A model generated the notes under the pieces. That model was not told the DNA's origin. It saw nothing but the letters and a program-made list of their open reading frames with translations, and searched no databases. A DNA stretch of 27,109 nt from Candidatus Enterococcus ferrettii (lineage in GTDB: Bacteria > Bacillota > Bacilli > Lactobacillales > Enterococcaceae), in assembly GCF_017377655.1 (NCBI RefSeq), contig NZ_JAFREL010000082.1, positions 1-27,109 on the forward strand, written 5' to 3'. Position 1 is the stretch's first letter, and each line of letters starts with the position of its first letter. A program made the position numbers and the translations under genes. Positions 22,489 through 27,109 of this stretch are shown piece after piece.

Positions 22489-22517
22489 CTTGTGAAAGAA
22501 AATTAGCCTGTTGACTG

Positions 22518-22552
22518 ACTATTCACTCACTTTTGAGTGAATAGTTCTTTTT
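22518..22552 (+). terminator. Rho-independent terminator of the glycosyltransferase operon
   Basis: ACTATTCACTC (22518-22528) pairs exactly with GAGTGAATAGT (22535-22545), followed by TCTTTTTG. Confidence 0.88.
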
Positions 22553-22614
22553 GTAAACTGACTGGGGACTTAAAAAATCTCGGACTAAACATCTTTCATT
22601 TACGCTAATCCTTG

Positions 22615-22623
22615 TGATATAAT
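22615..22623 (+). promoter_or_regulatory. Extended -10 promoter of the ProX-like gene
   Basis: TGATATAAT, a TGn-TATAAT, 36 bp before the ATG at 22659. Confidence 0.6.
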
Positions 22624-22658
22624 TTACAGTTAATAATGGTTGTAAGGGGGAATTGAGT

Positions 22659-23147
22659 ATGAATAAGGAAGAAATTTTTAAGTTTTTAAATGAAGGAAAT
22701 TTTTGGTACGAGATTACTGAGCACAAAGCTGTATACAACATGGAAGAACTGAGTGAGGTAGATCTTCCCTACCCAGAAGCAGATGCTAAAAATCTTTTTG
22801 TCCGTGACGATAAAAAAAGAAATTATTATTTAATTAGCGTTCAAGGAGATAAGCGAGTTGATCTCAAAGAATTTAAAGCGAAGCATGAAACCCGTCGACT
22901 ATCTTTTGCTTCAGAAACTGACTTGATGACTGTTATGGGATTAATTCCTGGAGCTGTAACACCCTTTGGTATACTAAATGACACTGAATGTATCGTGCAG
23001 TTCTTTATTGATGAAGATTTTTTGAAAGATCCTGGTTTGATTGGTATTCATCCGAATGATAATACGGCAACCGTTTGGGTAAAAACTGAGGACTTAATTG
23101 CTATTATTAAGCAGCATGGAAATCAAGTTCATGTGACAGAAATTTAA
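22659..23147 (+). CDS. YbaK/ProX-type aminoacyl-tRNA deacylase (prolyl-tRNA synthetase-associated domain)
   Basis: 162-aa cytosolic trans-editing protein of the PrdX/ProXp-ala type, expected to hydrolyse mischarged Ala-tRNA(Pro). Features: an N-terminal helix, YEITEHKAVYNMEEL with the conserved H-x-A pattern, the AKNLFVRDDKKRNYYLISV block with the conserved Lys, RRLSFASETDLMTVMGLIPGAVTPFGILND with the G-x-VTPFG loop, and IHPNDNTATVWVKTEDL at the C terminus, where ProX proteins carry HP-x-x-N. The ATG follows GGGGGA by about 8 nt; the in-frame TTG at 22653 is less likely. Monocistronic between two terminators. Confidence 0.9.
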   Translation: MNKEEIFKFLNEGNFWYEITEHKAVYNMEELSEVDLPYPEADAKNLFVRDDKKRNYYLISVQGDKRVDLKEFKAKHETRRLSFASETDLMTVMGLIPGAVTPFGILNDTECIVQFFIDEDFLKDPGLIGIHPNDNTATVWVKTEDLIAIIKQHGNQVHVTEI

Positions 23148-23156
23148 TAGATTATC

Positions 23157-23186
23157 AAGCTGTGACTTTTGGTTGCAGCTTTTTTG
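23157..23186 (+). terminator. Rho-independent terminator of the ProX-like gene
   Basis: AAGCTGTGAC (23157-23166) pairs with GTTGCAGCTT (23172-23181) with two wobbles, then a T run. Confidence 0.8.
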
Positions 23187-23323
23187 TTTAGATAACTTTT
23201 CAGTCATCTCTTTTTCTTCAGCGCAAAAATAAATCATTAAGCATCTGCTATGAATAATAAATTCTTCGATCCAATTGCATTTTCAGCATTCTCTAATAAT
23301 AGGGCTTTAGTCCTATAGTCGTT

Positions 23324-23347
23324 CTATACTATGTCATGTATAGTATA
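23324..23347. promoter_or_regulatory. Operator-like palindrome and -10 upstream of the PadR operon
   Basis: TATACTA (23325-23331) and TAGTATA (23341-23347) are exact reverse complements separated by 9 bp, and CTATAC (23324) with GTATAG (23338) nest in it. A further GTATAG lies at 23350-23355. TATACT can serve as the -10, so a repressor bound here would block transcription. Autoregulation by the PadR protein is inferred. Confidence 0.6.
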
Positions 23348-23368
23348 AGGTATAGAAAGGTGATGCGT

Positions 23369-23692
23369 ATGAATAGCCAATTGAAAAAAGGGCTGATTGA
23401 ATATTGTGTTCTAGCTGCACTAGCCCATCAAGATTCTTACGGCTATGAAATCGTTAAACAGATCAATCACCAAATTGAGATTACTGAATCCACCCTCTAT
23501 CCAATTTTGAAGCGTTTAGAAACCAGTAAACGAGTGTCTACCTACTCAAAAATTCATAATGGCCGTTTGCGAAAATATTACCAGCTGACCGATGAAGGCC
23601 AAGAAAGCATCCAACAGTTTTTAAACGATTGGAAACAGGTAGAAGCCATCCAACAATACATTAAAGGAAGTGTCGAAAATGCAGCGAGTTGA
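23369..23692 (+). CDS. PadR-family transcriptional regulator
   Basis: 107-aa winged-helix regulator of the short PadR subgroup. NSQLKKGLIEYCVLAALAHQDSYGYEIVKQI is the classic N-terminal block, ITESTLYPILKRLETSKRVSTYS the recognition helix and turn, and NGRLRKYYQLTDEGQESIQQFLNDW the wing and dimer helix. The frame is open to 23336, but the ATG at 23369 has AAAGGTG at 7 nt, so the longer form is unlikely. It overlaps the DUF1700 gene by 14 nt. Family knowledge: such PadR proteins commonly sit with DUF1700 (and often DUF4097) genes and respond to cell-envelope stress or antibiotics. Confidence 0.92.
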   Translation: MNSQLKKGLIEYCVLAALAHQDSYGYEIVKQINHQIEITESTLYPILKRLETSKRVSTYSKIHNGRLRKYYQLTDEGQESIQQFLNDWKQVEAIQQYIKGSVENAAS

Positions 23693-24263
23693 GTTTATTA
23701 AAGAATTGAGTAATTATTTAGCGTATGAAGTACGCCCCAGTGAAGTGCAACGATTGATTGAGTATTACGATGAAATGATTATGGATTTAATCGAAGACGG
23801 TTATACAGAAGAAGAAGCCGTAGCAAAAATGGGCGATCCACAAGCTCTGGCCTACGAAGCAGCAGGTATTCCACAGGAAATCAAGGTTCCTAGACGTTTT
23901 AGTCCACTAATTATACTATTACTGATTCTAGGTTTCCCAATTTGGGGCAGCTTGGCTTTAGCCGCCTTTTGTATCGTGGTTAGTTTTTATATTGTTATTT
24001 GGTGTATCCCATTCACCTTTGCTTGTTTAGGCGGCGGACTTTTATTAGGCGGATTAATTGCTACATTGACTAGTCCACTGGCAATTATGAATGTTTTCTT
24101 TATTGGCGTAACTCAACTCGGTGTTGGTATGTTATTGTTTGGTCTAGGAATGTTCTTCCTATGGGCAACCTATAAATGCAGTGCTGTCTTCATTAACAGT
24201 CACCGTTGGATGACACGCAAGATTCGTCAATCAGTCTTTCAAAGAAAGGTGGTAAGCGTATGA
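23679..24263 (+). CDS. DUF1700 (HAAS-type) membrane protein
   Basis: 194-aa protein. Residues 1-65 form the helical DUF1700 N-terminal region (RVEFIKELSNYLAYEVRPSEVQRLIEYYDEMIMDLIEDGYTEEEAVAKMGDPQALA), probably cytosolic, followed by hydrophobic segments at about 75-110, 112-135 and 140-172. The biochemical role is unknown; homologues are encoded with PadR regulators and linked to envelope stress responses. The ATG at 23679 has GGAAG about 8 nt upstream; a GTG three codons earlier is possible. The stop overlaps the next start as ATGA, so the three genes are coupled. Confidence 0.88.
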   Translation: MQRVEFIKELSNYLAYEVRPSEVQRLIEYYDEMIMDLIEDGYTEEEAVAKMGDPQALAYEAAGIPQEIKVPRRFSPLIILLLILGFPIWGSLALAAFCIVVSFYIVIWCIPFTFACLGGGLLLGGLIATLTSPLAIMNVFFIGVTQLGVGMLLFGLGMFFLWATYKCSAVFINSHRWMTRKIRQSVFQRKVVSV

Positions 24264-24418
24264 AATCGAAGTATTTAATCCCCAAAATTGCCAGCTGGTT
24301 GATTATCTTTGGATTGATTATCTCTATGTTAGGCTTCGCTCTATCTGGCTTTTCGCTCAATCGTTACGCTCAGCATGAACGTCGCTGGTACAACGTCGTT
24401 AGTGTATATAATGAATAA
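24260..24418 (+). CDS. 52-aa membrane microprotein in the PadR-DUF1700 operon
   Basis: 52-aa protein with a basic start (MKSKYLIPKIAS), one strong transmembrane helix (WLIIFGLIISMLGFALSGF) and a short polar tail ending YNVVSVYNE. In related cassettes the third gene encodes a longer protein beginning with a similar helix followed by a DUF4097 beta-helix; this could be its N-terminal remnant or a genuine short form. The gene has AAAGGTGG before its ATG, overlaps the DUF1700 stop, and a terminator starts directly after its stop, which favours an expressed complete gene over a fresh truncation. Confidence 0.75.
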   Translation: MKSKYLIPKIASWLIIFGLIISMLGFALSGFSLNRYAQHERRWYNVVSVYNE

Positions 24419-24463
24419 AAATGTGGGGTCGGCTTATACCAAGTCGGTCTCATTTTTATTTTG
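24419..24463 (+). terminator. Terminator of the PadR operon
   Basis: The stem GGGTCGGCTT / AAGTCGGTCT (several G-T wobbles) extends with AAAAATG / CATTTTT and ends in a T-rich run. Weaker than the other terminators here but well placed. Confidence 0.65.
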
Positions 24464-24911
24464 AACTATACTGTATAAAAAATTTGTGTCTATATAATAA
24501 TCGCAACAGTGATGGACTGTCATCTAGTCAGCAACTTATCTTTGAATCGAATAAAACAACTACAAAATGATGATAAAGCTAGCAATTTTTACAAACCCTT
24601 CTTTCCAAGTTGGGCTCATCCTATTCAACAAGAAGATTTAGTTTAAAAGAGCAAAATCTGTCAGCTTATTACTACGAATTTATCATTTTCAAATGACTTT
24701 TGTTCTATTCCAATCAGACTTCTGGTTATCTTATCATCAACATAAGTTTTTATTTGCTGCTTTTTAAGATTCATAAAAATTCCACTGAAATTAATAATGT
24801 TCAAACCATTTGTACAAGCAAAGTACTCTTTGAGGATACTCACACTACTCAATGAATGTTTTGGCAACATTAAGATATCCCTGAAAACCCATTCTTATAT
24901 ACTCTTGTCAC
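24464..24911. other. Region with two unrecognised short ORFs
   Basis: About 450 bp without a recognised gene. A plus-strand 44-codon frame (24512-24646, reading LSLNRIKQLQNDDKASNFYK in its middle) has a protein-like composition but no ribosome binding site. It faces a minus-strand 69-codon ORF at 24661-24870, described separately. This may be a gene graveyard. Confidence 0.4.
24661..24870 (-). CDS. Possible small protein, unknown (doubtful)
   Basis: 69-aa ORF with an ATG start and a GGGA site about 8 nt upstream. The sequence (for example GLNIINFSGIFMNLKKQQIK, then ITRSLIGIEQKSFENDKF) is not low-complexity and reads like a folded protein segment or the tail of a larger one, but I recognise no family. 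It begins about 40 bp downstream of the oxidoreductase terminator on the same strand, with no clear promoter. It could be a pseudogene fragment. Confidence 0.3.
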   Translation of the reverse strand: MLPKHSLSSVSILKEYFACTNGLNIINFSGIFMNLKKQQIKTYVDDKITRSLIGIEQKSFENDKFVVIS

Positions 24912-24955
24912 AAAAAAAGCAAACAGTTTGATAGAAAATCATCAATCTGTTTGCT
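24912..24955 (-). terminator. Rho-independent terminator of the oxidoreductase operon
   Basis: On the minus strand AGCAAACAGATTGAT pairs with ATCAAACTGTTTGCT (one mismatch) and a run of seven T follows. Confidence 0.9.
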
Positions 24956-24964
24956 CATTATAGT

Positions 24965-25921
24965 TTACGATCTAGTTTTTTCTAATACACTCATTACTTC
25001 CAAACTATGGCGCATCTGCTCATTAGCAAACACAATATCATGCTGGTCGATCGCTTTAGCAAAACGGTGGAACTCTTCATACATCCGGTGAGTATGAACA
25101 TTATTATTCAATACGTGTTGCACCCCACTGCGTAATTTCACATAACCAGATTTCAAAGAATTGGTCGGACCCTTGACGATTATTTCTCCTGCTTCTCCTT
25201 GGATACGTACATAACTTTCAGCGTCAGTGTCCTTAGATCCAACGCATACCGCCTTGGCTTGTCCATAATCCATCATTACCACTCCTGAAGTATCCACTCC
25301 TCGCTGGTAATTAGGGAAATACCTAGCAATTCGGGGTTCACCTAACAAACCTACTACAATGTGCAGATTGTAGATATTAATATCCATCAACGCTCCTCCG
25401 CCAGCAGCTGGATCAAAGGCCAAGGGAACTTCACCCTTTTTAAAAGCGTCATAACGAGAAGAATATTGAGAATAGTTGCAGGAAATCAAATGAATTGGTG
25501 CGATCTTGTCTAAGTGTTCCTTAATTCTTCGGAAATTACCTAAATATTGATTAGTAATCGCTTCAAACAGCAGCAAATCTTTTTCTCTCGCTTTTTCTTG
25601 TAAGTCTTGCAACTCTTGCAAATGCATTGTGAAAGGTTTTTCGCAGATTACATGCTTCCCAGCAATCAAAGCTTCTAAAGCATATTGATAATGTAAATGA
25701 TTGGGAAGAGCTATATACACTGTATCAAAATTACCTTCCCTTAAAAAGTCCGAGTAGTCAGTAAAAATCGCCTTAATCCCATGAACTGTCTGCAGTTCCT
25801 TATTTTTCTCCAAGCTACGTTCCGAAGACAAAATCGCTGAAAGCTCAATTTGCGGCAAATCAGGTGTTACTGTCAAAAAGTCCTTTACGATCATTCCTGC
25901 CCCAACAATTCCTAATTTCAT
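24965..25921 (-). CDS. Gfo/Idh/MocA family oxidoreductase
   Basis: 318-aa NAD(P)-dependent oxidoreductase. The N-terminal Rossmann fold begins KLGIVGAGMIVKDFL (GxGxxx type), TVYIALPNHLHYQYALEALIAGKHVICEKPFT carries the family's E-K-P motif near residue 95, and the C-terminal sugar-binding domain includes GGGALMDINIYNLHIVVGLLG, where the catalytic Asp/His region lies (DINIYNLH). The substrate is unknown; sugars, inositols and similar polyols are usual. A GTG precedes the ATG directly; the ATG at 25921 has AGGGGG 8 nt upstream and is preferred. It follows its paralogue by 11 nt in an operon. Confidence 0.92.
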   Translation of the reverse strand: MKLGIVGAGMIVKDFLTVTPDLPQIELSAILSSERSLEKNKELQTVHGIKAIFTDYSDFLREGNFDTVYIALPNHLHYQYALEALIAGKHVICEKPFTMHLQELQDLQEKAREKDLLLFEAITNQYLGNFRRIKEHLDKIAPIHLISCNYSQYSSRYDAFKKGEVPLAFDPAAGGGALMDINIYNLHIVVGLLGEPRIARYFPNYQRGVDTSGVVMMDYGQAKAVCVGSKDTDAESYVRIQGEAGEIIVKGPTNSLKSGYVKLRSGVQHVLNNNVHTHRMYEEFHRFAKAIDQHDIVFANEQMRHSLEVMSVLEKTRS

Positions 25922-25932
25922 CACTTTTCCCC

Positions 25933-26958
25933 CTATTGATTCGTCAACATCTCAGTAATGCCTGCTTCCAAAATTTCCATCTGCAGGATGGTTTCCTCAT
26001 CTTTTACGATTTTTTCTTTCCCATTAATGATTGCTTCGTAAACTCCTTCATAAATCCGACTGTAATCCCCTACTTCGGAGACAACCTTTTCCTCATGATA
26101 AACTTTTTCATCGTCTAAATAAGTTAATACCCCGTAATGCTCTGGACGATCAATACCAAAATCTTCATGATTAGGCAGATAGAATAGCTTTAAATGTTCT
26201 TCCTGACGATCCTTGGTTTGTTTAACAAAAGATCCTTTTTTCCCATAAACTACAAAGCTTGGACGTTCCTTCAAACGGAAATAGCTGGACTTAACCGAAA
26301 CCTTCAACTTGCCATAGTAAAAATCTAGATCAAAGTAATCATTCATACGATCTTTACCTAATAATTGGCGGACATCGTAGTGAATATGGTCTGGCTCGCC
26401 AAAATAACTCAGCACTTGGTCAATCGTGTGACAACCATGTCCATATAAATAGCTATCATTCTGAGAAAAATGTTCCGCACTTTCTGGGACTTCGGGACGA
26501 AAATAATCATAATGCATTTCCACTTCTAACAAATCTCCCAGCTTCCCACTTTCGATCACTTTTTGAACAGTCAAGAAGTCAGAATCAAACCGACGATTTT
26601 GATAGCATTGTAAAAACAAACCTTTTTCTTTAGCTAAAGCAAATAATTCTTTGGCTTCATCAGACGTTTCCGTAAAGGGTTTTTCCAGTAAAACATTTTT
26701 ACCAGCCATTAGTGCTTTCTTTGCATAGCTATAGTGAAATTTTACAGGAGTGGTGACCACCACCAGCTGAATTTCTTGATCTGTCAAAATATCGTCTAAA
26801 TCAGTGGTATAATGAGTGCCAGCAAGTGGTGTCCATGCTTGACGCCCTGACGGAGAATAAATAGTCTTTACCTTGATTTTATCTCCTAATTTGGTGGAAA
26901 ATGGTAAATGATAACGGTTGGTACTTTTCCCGTTGCCTAAGTATGCAATGGTTAACAT
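25933..26958 (-). CDS. Gfo/Idh/MocA family oxidoreductase
   Basis: 341-aa NAD(P)-dependent oxidoreductase of the subgroup with an N terminus reading IAYLGNGKSTNRYHLPF, in which the Rossmann glycine motif is modified to GNGKST. VVVTTPVKFHYSYAKKALMAGKNVLLEKPF gives the E-K-P motif, and DSYLYGHGCHTIDQVLSYFGEP matches the conserved catalytic D-x-x-x-H helix of the C-terminal domain. It is only distantly similar to its downstream neighbour, so this is not a recent duplication. GGAAAGAGAG lies about 10 nt before the ATG at 26958; an in-frame TTG at 26964 is possible. It leads the operon, and a perfect palindrome lies about 120 bp upstream. Substrate unknown. Confidence 0.92.
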   Translation of the reverse strand: MLTIAYLGNGKSTNRYHLPFSTKLGDKIKVKTIYSPSGRQAWTPLAGTHYTTDLDDILTDQEIQLVVVTTPVKFHYSYAKKALMAGKNVLLEKPFTETSDEAKELFALAKEKGLFLQCYQNRRFDSDFLTVQKVIESGKLGDLLEVEMHYDYFRPEVPESAEHFSQNDSYLYGHGCHTIDQVLSYFGEPDHIHYDVRQLLGKDRMNDYFDLDFYYGKLKVSVKSSYFRLKERPSFVVYGKKGSFVKQTKDRQEEHLKLFYLPNHEDFGIDRPEHYGVLTYLDDEKVYHEEKVVSEVGDYSRIYEGVYEAIINGKEKIVKDEETILQMEILEAGITEMLTNQ

Positions 26959-27075
26959 GAACAATCAGCTCTCTTTCCTATCAATGATTAAATTATAACT
27001 ATTTTACTGATTAATTACATATCAAATAGCTAATTAGCAACTCATGTCCAGTCTTTCACTCATTGAAAGTTAAAT

Positions 27076-27094
27076 AATGAACATCATGTTCATT
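27076..27094. promoter_or_regulatory. Operator-like perfect palindrome upstream of the oxidoreductase operon
   Basis: AATGAACAT-C-ATGTTCATT: 9-bp arms around one base, flanked by direct CATTGAAA repeats (27061-27068 and 27091-27098). The core GAAC-N5-GTTC has the wrong spacing for a LexA box. It could control the minus-strand operon or a gene beyond the window edge. Confidence 0.5.
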
Positions 27095-27109
27095 GAAAAT
27101 ACACTAAGA

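Noticed and set aside
27076..27094. Second LexA box
   Set aside because: The half sites GAAC and GTTC are 5 bp apart, whereas the LexA box needs 4.

Overview
The window is AT-rich chromosomal DNA from a low-GC Gram-positive bacterium. I read it as Lactobacillales, most likely Enterococcus or a close relative. The signs are strong AGGAGG-type ribosome binding sites, many U-tract hairpin terminators, a secreted GH73-LysM-NlpC/P60 wall hydrolase with a long basic signal peptide, a methionine-type ABC importer, a PdxK plus ECF-transporter pair, and a PadR/DUF1700 cassette. The species cannot be fixed from sequence alone. I found no rRNA, tRNA, CRISPR array or prophage.

Layout, left to right. (1) 1-1.5 kb: an IS110-family element (DEDD transposase, minus strand) with a 5' noncoding leader whose size and structure suit a bridge RNA. 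(2) 1.5-3.2 kb: a bifunctional peptidoglycan hydrolase. (3) 3.4-6.1 kb: a short UvrC-like GIY-YIG nuclease and a stand-alone GyrI-like ligand-binding protein, convergent with a histidine phosphatase-mgsA operon whose two genes both start with TTG. (4) 6.1-9.7 kb: a CYP152-type fatty-acid peroxygenase P450, a DUF1275 membrane protein, a small three-helix membrane protein and an NTF2-like protein. (5) 10-13.1 kb: a YdcF-like protein and a MetNIQ-type ABC importer whose ATPase lacks the usual C-terminal regulatory domain. (6) 13.4-17.7 kb: a small membrane protein, a GNAT acetyltransferase, aspartate 4-decarboxylase (aspD) and an overlapping pyridoxine kinase/ECF S-component pair. (7) 18.2-20.5 kb: a DeoR-family regulator, convergent with a SAP/DUF6434-DUF5131 gene pair behind a LexA/SOS-box-like palindrome. 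(8) 20.7-24.4 kb: a two-gene PNAG-synthase-like operon, a ProX-type trans-editing protein, and a PadR-DUF1700-microprotein operon with an operator-like palindrome. (9) 24.5-27.1 kb: two unrecognised short ORFs, then two Gfo/Idh/MocA oxidoreductases in an operon with a perfect palindrome upstream.

The functional themes are envelope upkeep (hydrolase, PNAG-like glycosyltransferase, DUF1700 cassette), amino acid and B6 uptake or metabolism (MetNIQ, AspD, PdxK/PdxU-like; AspD needs the PLP that the B6 genes help supply), central-carbon overflow (methylglyoxal synthase), and DNA damage or mobile DNA (UvrC-like nuclease, IS110, SAP-DUF5131). The candidates most worth following are the putatively SOS-controlled SAP-DUF5131 pair and the putative IS110 bridge RNA. 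All functional calls rest on motif recognition by eye; no database search was run.
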